NCBI GenBank assembly: GCA_963971405.1
Contig: OZ020491.1
Coordinates: 5,264,855 to 5,328,854, forward strand
Direction of reading: 5' to 3'
Length of the DNA: 64,000 nt
Source of the DNA: Psococerastis gibbosa
Taxonomy: Eukaryota > Arthropoda > Insecta > Psocodea > Psocidae
Shown here: piece by piece, positions 32,072 through 44,320 of the stretch
How positions within the stretch are numbered: the first letter of the stretch is position 1
Layout of the letters: each line of letters starts with the position of its first letter
Notes under the pieces: model-generated
What the model was told of the DNA's origin: nothing
Seen by the model: the letters and a program-made list of their open reading frames with translations, nothing else
The model's database searches: none
Position numbers and translations under genes: made by a program

Positions 32072-35027
32072 TTAAAATTGCTCTCTTCTCTTTTTCATTG
32101 AGGCGAATCTCTTCACCAGACCTTGCATATCTATTTGTGATGCCTCACGTTCGTTGATGGCGATGATGCCAAGATCACTTAGTCTTTCCTGGCCCATCGT
32201 GCTCCTTAAATAGCTTTTCGTCCTTTCCAGGGTGGAAAAGGATCTCTCAGCTGACGCAACTGTAACCGGTAGCGTAACAAATAGTATTAAGGCATGTAAA
32301 ACTTCAGGAAAACTTGACGAAATGAACTCATAGTCAATGACCTGAAGTTTAATTAGTTCAAAGACTGTCTTTGTTTTGCTTAGTTCTTCTGGAAGGCTGT
32401 CTCGCATCGATAGGAGTTCCCTTGGCAAAGAAGGGCCAATGTCTCTCCTGTATTTGTTTTGTAGCTTCTCTGCTCGTGCCACAAGCTCACTTTCCGGCAG
32501 AGTCAGTAACAAGTGAGGGAACAAAACTGAAAACAGCTCAACCACGCTCTTTTGAGATTCAAATCGTCTAGATATTTGCCCGTCAATAATATCAAAAATT
32601 TGATTGAACACATTGATTCGAAACATCTCTTCTGCATCAGAGAACCTGTGGTCCTTTGCAAGCTCGTCACAATGACTTTTGCCCAATTTTTGCCTCTTTT
32701 GCAAGAAGATCGGGTCCACTTTCCAATTTGTAGCGAGAGTAACGGCTTCTTCTTTTATCTTCCCATAGTTTTCTCTCATTTCCACTGCCTTTGCTCTGCT
32801 ATTTTGAAGAATGGTTGTTGCTTTTTCTAGATCTGTTTCTTTTCCTTGAAGACATTTTGAAGCGATATTCAGCTGAGTGAACACTTTCGATAACAGGACT
32901 GTTAACAAGATGAAAGGAAAGTTGTTTATCATTTTAATCAATCTTTTGGCCTCCGATACTTCATCTGACTTTCTGCTTTCCAACGTAATTCGTGTAAGAG
33001 CTTTTATTACATCAGGAAATCTCAGTTTGATGGCTAGTATTGATTCATGTCTTGATGCCCATCTTGTGGGGTTCAGTTTTTTCAAAGTGATTTCTGACGC
33101 ATCTGTTAGTGTTGAAAGGATGTCCCATCTGTTGATACTGTGGCCAAAGTAAACATACAGTGCTTGCAGAGTGGTGAAGCAGTTAGCTATTTCTCTGATT
33201 TTGCCTACAGCATCATTAATTACCAAATTGAGGTTGTGTGCTGCACAGTGTACAAATACAGCAAGTTCTTCGATATTTTGTATTCTGGTTTGCACTCCAG
33301 TGTAAATTCCACTCATTGTAGATGCACCATCATACCCTTGACCTCTACACTTGTTAAGGTTTAGACCTAGTTCTTGCAAAGTATTTACAATAAGGCTTGA
33401 TAACCCTGCTGCAGTTGAGTCCGTCACATGAAAAAATCCCATAAATGATTCTTCGATTTTCAAATCTCTTTTTTGACTTTTGCCTTCACCTAGGACTTCT
33501 TCATTTTCAGTCATCGTCACGTACCGTAAGATGAAACTCAACTGATCCTTTTTGGAAAGGTCCTGTGTGGTATCAACAATTATAGTAAAACACTGGGCTT
33601 TGTTGACCTTTGTTACAATCTCACCGAGTATTGCTGAAGAGATACAGTGAATCACTTGGTTTTGTATATCATGGCTCAAATACTTGGTTTGGCCTTGAGG
33701 AATTGATACCACTCTAGCCAATATAGGATCATATTTTGACATCAACTTAACCAGTGACAAAAAATTTCCTTCATAGTTTCCACCATACTCTTTTGAGCCT
33801 CTAAATGCAAGGGAGTTCTTTGCTAACACCAAAGTCACATCAACAAGTCTCTCTAAAACTTGGGTCCAAAAAGTGTGTTCACGTTTTCGTTCTAATTCAA
33901 GACATTCGTCAACTGTCTTACTATCTTCCCACTGGTGAAAAACTAGGCAAGCTGAAATATGAGCATTACATGTACTATGTAGTTTTATTTTCTTAGATAA
34001 TCCCTGCCAATCTCCGATTCCATCTACCCAATTCCTATTTTTTCTGTCAGGCGAGAACAGCCAACATGGCAAGCAGTAAACACAACCTTGTATCATTGAA
34101 TAGTTTAACCATTTCAAAGGAAGTGAAGGGCTTTGTGTGGCGTTTCCTGGGTTAGTTTCATAATATGCGGAAGAGAAAGATCTTTTCTTCTCATCTTTCG
34201 GAAACGGCCCTTTAGGTTGACAACTACCAGTTTTGACTATGAAAGTCTTAAACTTTTCTGTTAAAGCAATATTTTTGTAATGACCTTTGTCTGTGGGGTT
34301 AACTTTTTGTAGCAAAGAAATTATAAAAGCATCTTCGCTGTCCGGCTTACCCGTACTGTCGATTGAACGATTCTCTGATTCGTCCTGAGTAGTGCCCATG
34401 ATGTTTTCTATTTGGTCCAGTTGAGGATGGTTAATTGTTTCTTCTAGTAAAGTCCCAAACTTTTCATTGTCACCTGAAGAACCGGGCATAGAATAACTAG
34501 AATTTCCTGTTGTCATCGAACTAGGTGTACTACATGTACCAAGCTTATCATTTTCTCCTGAAGAAGAAGAACTAGCCGTCACAGACTTCTCATTTTCTTT
34601 AGAAGAACCAGGTGTGGGGAGAGCGTCTTGATCATTCGAAGGGCTTGATTCCAGATCTGAAACAAATCAATTCAATAGCTTCAATTATGGCAACTGTTAA
34701 AAACCATTATTAACAACCATATTAACAAACAAACGAATATTGAAGTAGTACGTAGAGAAACAGAACCAGTTGAACCACTCACGGTGAAAAGTGAAAACAA
34801 ACTTGTGTTGTTATTTAACATAGTTACATTACATATAGATAATTGACATGTTAACCATCTTTAAAGTAATTTCAATAACATTGCTATGAGACTTATTACT
34901 TATTCTTACTTAATTACTTACCGAAATTAGTAGAAGTGTATTCAAATTCCATAGAAGTCGAGGTTGCCTTCTCTTGTTCTCGTTTCTTCTTCCTTTTGGC
35001 CGCACCACTCGGTGTTTTTTTATTCAT
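32072..35027 (-). CDS. hAT transposase, ZMYM1-like (two exons, about 896 aa)
   Basis: Exon 1 (35027-34922) starts MNKKTPSGAAKRKKK and ends at donor GTAAGT in phase 1. Exon 2 begins at 34656 after TTGTTTCAG and runs without stop to 32072. It has a TTF-type zinc-finger region (KWLNYSMIQGCVYCLPCWLF, WQGLSKKIKLHSTCNAHISA), the DUF4371-like catalytic part with IIVDTTQDLSKKDQ and GQGYDGASTMSGIYTGVQ, CAAHNLNLVINDAV, and the hAT dimerisation end VTVASAERSFSTLERTKSYL. This is the ZMYM1-like transposase type. Frame and splice sites are intact, so the copy may be active. It most likely belongs to the enclosing CAGGGCC-ended element. Confidence 0.88.
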
Positions 35028-35392
35028 TTTACAGTAACATTTAACAACCAACAGTCAGTGATCGAACAGCAGAATGACTAATGAGCACACACAAACAGAA
35101 GACACGACTGTGAAGTGTGACTCCACTACACTACGATCAATCGCAAGTCGCACTGGCACTGCGGCTGCGGCCAGTGTTGCCAAACTGGAATGTTTAGTTT
35201 CCATGAGATCATAGCATGAGATTCGTAAAAAAACATGAGAAATTTCCCAACGCAGTTAGCGTTAAAATAATAATAATTGGTGACCCTTAACTGAAAAACT
35301 AGATTGTTAGGCCTACTTATGCGCTCTCAAAATTACGGATTAAGGTTTTAGTTGCTCAATTCAAATACCTAAGAATTATAACGTTTTGTTAA

Positions 35393-35816
35393 GGCCAGAC
35401 CGTACCCCTATGAATCATCGGGCACACATTGTACACTTCAAAAATTAATATCAGCTAAACTGCTAAAGTATTAATTTCGAAGTGATTATTTTTGTGCTAT
35501 TACATAGTAAAGTAAATGTGTAGGCCTATCTTTATTCAGAGTTTTAAAGTATGGCTGTATTGTGATTCCTTACTGATTTGATGATGAAGACGCGAATTTT
35601 TCACCATAATTCGTTCAATTTTTTACGCCTTCGTCATCAATTCGGATACAAATCACAATACAGCAGTAAATAGAAATGCTGAATAAATACACATAGGCCT
35701 ACATATCTACTTTAGTGTGTAACACAAAAATTATCACTTCCAAATTGATATTTTTGCTGATAGGCTATTAATTTTTAAAGAGTGCGATTTGTCCCTAATA
35801 GGGGTCCGGTCTGGCC
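35393..35816. mobile_element. 424-bp foldback MITE in TTAA
   Basis: Ends GGCCAGACCG (35393) and CGGTCTGGCC (35816) are inverted, and similarity between the two halves continues inward. TTAA flanks both sides (35389-35392, 35817-35820). It is probably a piggyBac-type non-autonomous element. It lies in the 5' region of the hAT transposon. Confidence 0.7.
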
Positions 35817-35961
35817 TTAAAACATTTCAACATTATTTTAACGTTTAAACAAGCTTATGACGTAGGCTATGTAAAAAATGGTGTCCAACCAATTAAAAAC
35901 AACAAATTCATGTTCACAATAGCCTATATAATTACACAAGTAACGTAAAATTGTGAATTAA

Positions 35962-37075
35962 CTAATCGTACATTTTACTATTACATTTATCAAGCATATT
36001 TGGTGCAATGTTTAGTTTGTAACAGGGATTTTCTCCAATGTATGACTTTGCAAGAAGAAGTCCTTTTATAGTTGATAGGTCCAACCTATTTCTGGTTTTC
36101 AATTTTATCAGGTTGACACTGGAAAATACTCTCTCACAAGCCGCGCTTGAGTGTGGCAGACTAAAAATATTTTCCACAAAAGATTCTAGACTTTTAAATG
36201 GATAGCTGCTATCAGCTCTTTGATTCTTCCCAACTTCTTTCCAGAATTCTGTGCAGGTTAATCTGCTACTTCCTCCAATATCAATGTGGCTTGTGATAAG
36301 CTCCCTATACTCCTGGTCAATAATTTCAATTTCCCTATCTTCATAGGGAAACTTTACCGCCAATGGAGCGATGGAAGGGAATTTTCCACTTTTAATGTTT
36401 ATGGGGTCGATCATCTCCAGCAGATCCAGGCGATCATCAGTTGGAAACCTTTTAAACATTTGGTCTGTTAACTCTATGTAAAAGTTAAGGCAGTTGACAA
36501 GAAATTTACCTTTTTCTTCTCTGTCCAAGTTGGGCAGAAATACTGCTAGCTTCGAACCCAAGTACATATTTTCAATAGAGAGAAAATGGCTGGGGTTTTT
36601 GTACTGGGTCGCCAGAATGTCCAGTGGAATATATTTCCGGTCTAAAAAATTATGTAGGACAACTCGCAAACCATCAGTTATAGTTTTTTTTTTAAGTGGT
36701 GGATTTGCCGCCGTTCCGCTTGAAATTGTCTATTCAGCTTATTAACAATTGGAAGAATGTAGTCAAGAAACATTATGTATGCTTTGGTTGTAGAATTCAA
36801 GGAATTAAATATAAATTCGGCTTGCAAGTCTTTTTCACTGTCGAAAACAACATCCGTAAAAAACAATTTAAGGGCATCCCATTGCTCCAGAAGCCTTGAT
36901 ACCACAGCCTCTAATGATAACCAGCGAGTAGCACTTGGGTGCAGTATCTTCTGTGGCTTTACATTTACAAAGTTTTGAAATTCTTTCAATGCAGCCGTTC
37001 TTTTCGGACTGCAACTAAAATAGTTATAAACACATCTGGTAAACTGTTCAACATATGCCTGCGGCGCTACTCACA
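35962..37075 (-). pseudogene. Second hAT transposase, C-terminal part
   Basis: 36678-37075 reads VEQFTRCVYNYFSCSPKRTA, then ILHPSATRWLSLEAVVSRLL. After a frameshift at about 36675 the frame continues to a complete dimerisation end (LPHSSAACERVFSSVNLIKL) at 35962. The N-terminus, zinc finger and first two catalytic Asp residues are missing. It represents a different hAT lineage from the ZMYM1-like gene next to it. Confidence 0.72.
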
Positions 37076-37487
37076 AACCAGACGAAAATAGAATCCGCAG
37101 TCAAGGTCACGCGCGCAGCGCGTTTCGGGTGATCTCGGGAAAACTCGTGAACTAATCAATATCAACTCGGCAGATGCACATTGCACGGAGCGGTCAGTGC
37201 CAACGTTATCATATCTTTCTTCGCTCTTCGCCGCGACACGCAACGCAACTTAATGTCATCACATAGAACAGTTACCGGTAACTGATAGTCCTGATTTCGT
37301 ACCGAATCGTACCATTTTCAGATTTTATAAATTGTACTTGTATTTCAACTAGGGGCCCTGGATCAAAATTACCGGGGCCCAAAACCCCAGAGAATTTGGC
37401 CCAGGGCCCGCTGGGCCCCTTCCCATCACTTTTAGGCCCGGGCCCCCCCGCAATGCGGGGTCTGGCGGGTCGGTAGATCCGGCCCTG

Positions 37488-38358
37488 GTTCTAGGTCGTA
37501 TTTGAATGCTTTCATTCAGCCAACAACTTATTCATTTCTACCATTATTCTACTCAATTAATGTGTAGTTTAATTTATGAAAATTCAAAATTTAACTTTAA
37601 TTAATTTGTTCTGATAAATTAAAATATATAATCGCTTGACTCGAGATACGATTTATTTACTCGTGCGCCATCTTGAACATAAATAAAAAATTGTATATTT
37701 GCATTGTTACAAGCTACTTATTGATATGATAGTTCGCTGAGAAATTAGGGAATAAGTTTCGCCTTGCCTACTTTTTCGTTAAGTGTGCTTCGAAAGGCAC
37801 ATAGGTTGGTTAAGGAAAATTATATATACATTACATTAGAGGAACGTGCCACTTCATTTGCTATGATAGCCCCCAAAAAACATTTAACTATCACTAAGCC
37901 TGAAGCTTAGGGCACACTGAAAATTTAAGGTTACATCTGAAATACCTACTCGTGTGTCTGTGATTATGGATTATGATGCCTAACTTTAATGGTAGCTATT
38001 TTTCAGTGCTCTTACTGCATGCTCAATACTTCAATGACAGATTTTCAATTTTTAACGGCTTAGCAATAACAGCCACGTCGCAGTTCGAAATTGGATGCAT
38101 TTTTGCCTGAAGATGGTACTATTTCTCCATTCTATCTGCCCTAATGGCCCCAGTACAAAAGATGGCCAACTTTAGGGAAGCCAACCAGTTGTCGAAATAA
38201 GCTTTGATTGCGTCTTACTGAACGCCAGCGGTGGAAGGCGAAAGAACCTCCTCAGGGCAGCGTTTCACCCGATCAGTGTTTCTTTCAGGCACTTTTTCCA
38301 GGGGGGCTTCTCAATAACCAGGGGGAGGGGGGTGTAAGCCATCTTTTCCACAGTTTCT
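37488..38358. other. No recognised gene
   Basis: AT-rich flank beyond the hAT target site; no coding or repeat structure recognised. Confidence 0.3.
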
Positions 38359-38778
38359 TCAGTAGGGACGGTACCAAATCTTTTCATCGTGGCTTACCCC
38401 ATCATGAGTTACAGAGCATTTTGGGCAGACATGCTGCCGGGTGCATCGCATCTGCATGTGTCCATATTGGTTGCATTTAAACCAACGTAGTGGAGGAGGA
38501 AAGTATGGTTTAACTGGGGTCTGAAGAAACCCAATTGGGATATAATCTGGAATTTTATTGCCCTGGAAAGTTAACAAGAAAGCGGGAGTGCGATTTGTTA
38601 CTTCTACTTTAGTTAATCTCTGCACATCAGTAACTTTATAACTATCCAGTTCTGCTTTTAGTTCAGCTTCCGTGAGTGCTGAAAATTCCCACCCCCTAAT
38701 TACTCCCCGTTCTAGGTTTAGGAATTTGTGCATTGCAACTTCAACTTTGAGCCCTCCAATGTCAGAAATTTTAAGCAA
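38359..38778 (-). pseudogene. I-clade-like LINE ORF1 (gag-like) fragment
   Basis: The frame reads VIRGWEFSALTEAELKAEL, then VTDVQRLTKVEVTNRTPAF and PDYIPIGFLQTPVKPYFPPP followed by RWFKCNQYGHMQMRC and CPKCSVTHDG. This is the RRM-like plus CCHC zinc-knuckle ORF1 of I/Jockey-type LINEs; the second Cys of the first knuckle is conserved and the proline-rich start typical. No ORF2 follows. Up to 39230 may be its 5' UTR. Confidence 0.72.
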
Positions 38779-39338
38779 GAGTTTTGTCTATTCTTCAGTA
38801 GCTCCAATGAGCTAGGTTCCAACATGTTGCAGTTTAACAGAAATTTGCGTTCCTTTTACAACCGAGCGTAGTACTTAATCTATGAGACAGGGAGAAAAAG
38901 ACGCCATCGTTTTCTTAGGGTCTCCATGCCTCACAACGACGTATACAATCCGAGTAGAATTCATATTCTGAGAGAAGTTAGGAGAGTGTAAGGTCTCAAC
39001 TGGGGTAGCAGATCCTATCCATACTAACTCCCCCTACCCCTAGGTGCGGCCGGTGCGGGAGTTAACCAACAAGGGGTGGACAAATGCAGATGTACAATTT
39101 CAACAATGAACAGTCGATAAAGGGTGGATACAACTCCGCTCTCGAATACTGTCTTCACGACGCGCAACAAGGGCACAAGTGAATGAGCGCTTGAGGTGGG
39201 CCGCGCAGGATTCAACAATAACCAAGATACATAGGCCTACAGATAAAATCAACCAGGAAAAGGTAACTTTAAAGTGATAGACTGTAACGAAAGCTAGAAA
39301 ACAAAACTAGAACGAACTCACCAAACTCTAATGAGTAA
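38779..39338. other. Possible 5' UTR of the LINE fragment; no gene
   Basis: There is no domain. The sequence becomes GC-richer around 39020-39060, which may be the LINE 5' part. Confidence 0.3.
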
Positions 39339-39634
39339 CTAGCCCTTTGCGGTACCAAAATTCAATTTATAGATAATTCAATTTTGAAAACGGTTTCGGA
39401 TGCGTAAAAATATACCGAACACCACTCTGCATTGGAGCAATAACATTAAACTTGTAGTTAATTAATTAAAAAAAAATTAATGAGGTGCACGATCGTGCCG
39501 TCTGTACACTTCCTACTTTTTGTGGTATGCATGAAAGTGTTGCTAGTGCAGATTGGAAAGTAAGGCAAAATACTAAAACACAAGTCCTAGGTGCAAGAAA
39601 GTTTTATTTTGCAAGTGAATTGAACAAGATTAGC

Positions 39635-41540
39635 CTATGAGTGAAAGTCAAAAAAACAGTTTCGGTCCTTTGACAAACATAGCACTGCACCACAATTTCG
39701 GTTGGAGCACTTCCAGTGGCTGCGGTGAGGCTCTTTTTTCGTACTGCAGTGAGTACACAGCTTTATTTCTCGCATATGTGAGGGGAAGTGCTTCCCACTA
39801 AGCCTGACTTCTCGGGGAATTTTCAGCTTCCTGTTGACCTCCACAATCCTTGGCCGAGGGGGCGTGATTTGCTGCGAATTGTCCCGCTGCCCTTGAGACA
39901 TCAGCACTTCCACTAACTCCAAAATAAAGTCTTTCGGTGGCACAGGTTTTTGGTTTTTCGCTTTGTAAATGACAAACGAATTTACTACGGCCGTCTGAAC
40001 AAAATGCCAGAAAATTCGTAGCCACCATCGACGGCTTTTCCTCTCTATCCTGTAGTAGCTGATCATCTGGTCAGCTTTGTCCACGTAGCCCATGTGCGTG
40101 TTGTAAACCTTGACTACTTCGGGCATTTTGATTGCTTCCTTTGTGCCATCCTTTTTTTTCCTTTGCACTTCGACGTACTTTGTTGGATCCACCATGTTCG
40201 AGCACATCAAGACCACCCTTTTGTCCTTCCAGCATGTTGCTGACACTCCATTTGCATTGACTTTGAAATGGAAATCTCCTCGATTGAGAGTTTTCCAATC
40301 GAACTGGGGTAAATACTTCCTATTTGCACGAATGGTTCCGCAGCTACCGATTCCTTTTTTCTTCAATCAATCAATCAATCAAAATCAAATGTATTTAAAT
40401 TCATCTCTGGAGTACAAGAAACAATTTAACAATTCCCAACCCCAAATGTCCCTAAGAATGTGCTTGGGGAGGGAACATACCATACTAGACTAAATTATAT
40501 CAAAGACATGTGTGCCTCAAATGGCTAGCTCATCCTGGAGTTCAACTGAATTGAAAAAATTGTCGAAGTATACATTGTAGTTTTTCCCTTCAAGGGATTT
40601 TGACAGTTCTTTGATGACCCGGGAGCCCAGGCCTTTCTCAGCACTTTCCTCCTGACCTGTGTAAATTTGGAACTGATGGACGTACCCACTTTCATCAGCG
40701 CGAACCCAGACCTTGTAGCCTCTTTTGATCGGCTTCATTGGCATGTATTGTACGAACCTGACACGCCCTTTGAATTTGATCATGGATTCGTCTATGGACT
40801 GATTTTTTGATGGCTTCATTCCATCTTGAAATTTTTTGTTCAAATGATCAATAAGTGGCCGCACTCGATACAGTTTGTCGTAATTCGGTGAACCCCTCGG
40901 AGGAAGTTTGACGTTGTCATTTAGATGTAAATTATTCAACAAAAAACTAAATCGTTTTTGAGTCATTTGACGAGAGATATATGAATCCCTAAGGGAAGGG
41001 TTGCTACTCCAGTAGTCCCGATAAGATGGGCTCTTTTTTACTCCCATCAACAAGTTTATGCCTATAAACCGCAGCAGTTCCTCCGAATTCGTGTCTTGTA
41101 GTGGACCTATGCCTGGATGTTTCTGTTGTATGTACAAATTTGTCTCGTCCACAATCTTCTGTAGGAAGATGTTGTCAAAGAAGAAGCTGAAGGCCTCGAA
41201 GGGAAGTACTCCGTCACTGAACTCAGAAGCCGGCCCAACCTCTTCTACAAAAGGCAAGTCAGGGTACTGTACCTTGTCCACATTATCCTGCCACTTGAAG
41301 TTAGCTAGGGGAATGTCGTCGTCACTATCCCAGCCGTCAGCGTCAGGAATTGCTGGCGGTGATGGTGAAGGGGTGTCAACATCACTGATGTAGATTGGTG
41401 TCCATTCATCAGGGTCGTAGTTGGTGAAATGGCCATCCGATAGCCTGAACGTGAATGACTGATCCGGAATTTCTCCGTCGAGGTCTTCCCCCTCAGATTC
41501 TGATTCCGACGGAATATTATCGAAGACATAGCCCTAAAAA
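39635..41540 (-). pseudogene. piggyBac transposase, frameshifted and interrupted
   Basis: The minus frames 41540-41300 (acidic N-terminus), 41281-40517 and 40366-39635 together cover a whole piggyBac transposase. The DDE motifs are visible: SIDESMIKFKGR, NVYFDNFFNS and HMGYVDKADQM. A C-terminal cysteine-rich zinc domain follows (CTHCSTKKEPHRSHWKC..C). A frameshift near 41290 and a roughly 145-bp insertion (40368-40513) interrupt it. Otherwise coding is well kept, so inactivation is recent. Confidence 0.85.
40368..40513 (-). mobile_element. Short retroposon tail insertion with (ATTG)n end
   Basis: About 145 bp sits between the YFDNFF block and the RANRKYLPQ block of the transposase and ends in a TTGA/ATTG microsatellite (CAATCAATCAATCAA on plus). 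Such tails are usual for LINE or SINE 3' ends. The source family is unknown. Confidence 0.55.
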
Positions 41541-42479
41541 ATAAAAAATAGCAGTAATTATAACAACTGAAGTGGACAGGCAACACTTTTGTGACTACCG
41601 AGAAAAAGTCGAAGTGGACAGGCAACACTTTCGTGACTACCTCCTAAAATTGCCCGTATCACTTTTATTATCAATTTTTTATGCATTATCTCTATCTATT
41701 TATTTACCTATACTACTTATGAACAAAATATCACAAAACTCCAATACTTTTCTTTCTAATAAGAGAGATATCAATTTTTTACCTTGTAAAAACGTGGTGG
41801 CTCCTCCATAATTCACCCCAACTAGCAAAACAAATCACTGGATGTCTCAATGTTGTCCGATTTAGTTGAGATTATTTCCACTCGAAGCGCTGTAACTCAT
41901 GCTACCTGAATAAGACGGTATGCTTGATCGTAGCTGCGTTCCCGCTTAGAAAAAAAATATTTTGTTGGTATGCACGATCATCGCTGCCGTACTTCAAAGG
42001 GCTAGACATGGATTCTAGGAGAGAAAAAAAAAACAGTTTTAAGCTGAAAGAAAAACAAAACACGGGAGCGCAAAACCAATCCACATTCGGTAGCGACCGG
42101 ATTTTTTCTGTCTAAATTGTCTTTTAGTTTACCCTGAGAGATGAAATCGAGGAAATTTAGCAAGGTTGATGCTGTGTACTTCTGAATTGACGGCTCCATC
42201 GCCGCTCGGAGAAACATTGGCGAACGGGAGAGACAACCCGCATTGGTATTATCAGATCTTTATTTATACACCACCTTTTTAGGTGTACATGTCCAACTCG
42301 CATGTGTCGGTAAGATGAGTCTCCGTTAGCCCAATAATTTTAGGTCTTCAATTACTCACAAGTAACGCCTTCCAAATTTCGTTTATGTCTTTCGAAATCA
42401 AGCCTTGTATATTAGTAACCAAAATATCATAACTGCATCTGTTAGTATTCATAACATATTCTCTTTTTGATATTATTTT

Positions 42480-42730
42480 CAACCATTAATCTGCATGGAA
42501 ATTTTTTTATCAGTTGGGGAGTGCTCCGTATTCAATTTACTTATCTCATATTTACTGTTTCTTGTGGTACAGTTCACACAATTTTTCTTTCTGGCGAGAC
42601 AGTTTTTAACAAAATGGCTGCTGCTGCTGCATTTGATGCACAATTTGTTTATTTTACTAGTTTTTGATCTCATGGTCAAGGGGTCCCATGTACAATGAAA
42701 ACAATCGCATCCATCAATTCTGGTGAAGAT
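42480..42730 (-). pseudogene. LINE ORF1 zinc-knuckle fragment
   Basis: The frame reads CDCFHCTWDP, then KLCIKCSSSSHFVKNC and KKNCVNCTTRNSKYE and a TEHSPTDKK block. These are consecutive CCHC-type knuckles typical of ORF1 of Jockey/CR1-like LINEs (C..C...H....C ... C.NC ... HSP.D). It is truncated on both sides. Confidence 0.55.
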
Positions 42731-43014
42731 AATGCATTGGATGGGGCATTATTTGTAATAGGTTAAGCATTAGGGTCTGTTGATAGGGAGAGTGGATTAG
42801 TCGTGTCACTACCATTAAAATACATTTTTGTCTTCTTTGAAGATCGTAAAATATTGTACAACGTTAAACATGAATTAATTCTTCGTCTAGGATCAAATGA
42901 TTTAAATTTTTATCTGAGTGATCGAAAAGATACAAGCATAAACATAAGAATAAATCAAATTTTATGGATGTTTGTGACACCGTGTGACCGAATTAAACAT
43001 TCACTTCAACTTTG

Positions 43015-43610
43015 TTAATTCATAGCATTCCCATAACGGATTTCCATAATTTCTTCGTCGATTCCTGCTAAATTTGGTTGAAAAATATATTGGTCAGCCA
43101 CAGGAGCACGTTGGCCAAAATCTCCAAACAATATCAGTGATAATCCTGCGAACGGGAGAGGAGCCTGGAAGATTTCTTTGAGGTGGCAATCGATTTGTTG
43201 GAATGTTATGGTACCTACCATAGTAAATTCGTCAATAATGATGCATTTAAGGTCGTCTTCGCCCACAGAGTGTTACGAGTAGTGCTGCTCAAAGGCCCTC
43301 TGGTCAACTGTTCATTGATGAAGGGGTAAGACAAAGGCAGATTGAAGTGTTGAATCCTTCATTGCGAATGAGGCCTTCCCTGTTGATGCAGAGAGCGTTC
43401 AGCATATCCTGTGCTAGTATTAAAATAACGATCGACGAATGGCTTCAATTAAGCGAGACTTGCCACAGCCTGCGTTACCTAGAAAGACATAATAACAAGG
43501 ACCTTTCTCTTTAAACTGATGTAGTTGTAAAGGGAGGAACGGTGATTTGAAGCTAGTGTCAGATGGATCCTACCTTTTTGATGGCTAGCAGCTTTGTTTT
43601 GGCCACCGAT
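43015..43610 (-). pseudogene. PIF1/Helitron helicase fragment (Walker A to motif III)
   Basis: From 43520 the minus strand reads a P-loop (AGCGKSRLIEAI), then remnants of motif Ia (LPLSYPFINEQ), then LKCIIIDEFTMVGTITFQQI and LILFGDFGQRAPVADQYIF (motifs II and III, GD.GQ..PV). Frames shift several times. The first 200 bp match the tandem-repeat units at 20.3 and 22.1 kb. No Rep/HUH domain is nearby. Confidence 0.72.
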
Positions 43611-43614
43611 CTGC

Positions 43615-43990
43615 TAGTGCTAAATCCAAATTCGGTGACGTGGTAACAGACATTCAAGACTTAGGCGGGGTTTCCACCGACCTCGCATTGCAGAATGCAA
43701 ATGACATTGACAGAAATGTTTGTTTTACCCTATGCCATAGTTAAAATTGGTCAATTATCACAGAGTAAAACCACAAACAAACAAACTACAATTAAAAAAT
43801 GGCTTCATGGGATATGTTAAGTACAAACATTTTAATAGATTTCTATAAAAAGAAAAATTCAAATTTCCGTCAATGTCATTTGCATTCTGCAATGCGAGGT
43901 CGGTGGAAACCGTGCCTAAGTCTTGAATGTCTGTTACCACGTCACCGTATTTGTATTTAGCACTAGCAGGTCGGTGGAAACCCCGCCTTT
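43615..43990. mobile_element. Harbinger-type MITE, copy 3 (diverged)
   Basis: The arms GGTGACGTGGTAACAGACATTC and the TTTCCACCGACCTCGCATTG block, with an internal frame starting MASWDMLSTNILIDFYKKK, match MITEs at 1448-1829 and 60692-61070. The outermost ends are degraded. It abuts the helicase fragment. Confidence 0.65.
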
Positions 43991-44320
43991 TGAGCAGGGT
44001 ACGGCGGAAATCAGGAATAGTAGGAACTTAACCTCGTCAGACCCGAATTTTTTAAAATCATAAAAAAAAAACTATCTGTACGTTTGTTGCGAATGGATTA
44101 CTTTACAAGATAAATCTTGAATTTTTACCCAAAGAGCCCTAATCAGGCCATTGGCACCATGGTCGGTGGACATGCCATTGGGCTTCAAGTGTTACTGAAT
44201 AAATGCTTAGTTTATATCATCATAGAAAACATGCAATAGGCTGTCAGAACAAATGTATTAAAAAAACAATTGTGAATGATATTTCGTGAAACACATAGTG
44301 GGAGCTATGCAGAGATGCAC

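Larger units (their letters stand above)
31617..37487 (-). mobile_element. hAT transposon, 5,871 bp, with 8-bp TSD GTTCTAGG
   Basis: Terminal inverted repeats CAGGGCCGGATCTAC (31617-31631) and GTAGATCCGGCCCTG (37473-37487) are perfect over 15 bp. They are flanked by the direct repeat GTTCTAGG at 31609-31616 and 37488-37495, the 8-bp signature of hAT. Inside are an intact two-exon transposase (32072-35027), a TTAA-flanked foldback MITE (35393-35816) and a second, truncated hAT gene (35962-37075), all on minus. Perfect ends and TSD imply a young insertion. Confidence 0.9.
39343..42001 (-). mobile_element. piggyBac element, 2,659 bp, flanked by CTAG instead of TTAA
   Basis: The left end CCCTTTGCGGTACC and right end ...GTACTTCAAAGGG form an imperfect inverted repeat typical of piggyBac (CCCTTT..). 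Both are flanked by CTAG (39339-39342, 42002-42005), not the canonical TTAA. Subterminal GCACGATC-containing motifs occur near 39488 and 41972. It encodes a nearly full transposase on minus. Confidence 0.7.

Noticed and set aside
35172..35190. CAGTGTTGCCAAACTGG as a separate hAT terminus
   Set aside because: It looks hAT-like, but no inverted partner or 8-bp duplication was found.
43015..43610. Cellular PIF1 helicase gene
   Set aside because: Several frameshifts, missing motifs and repeated partial copies in the window indicate Helitron-type remnants.
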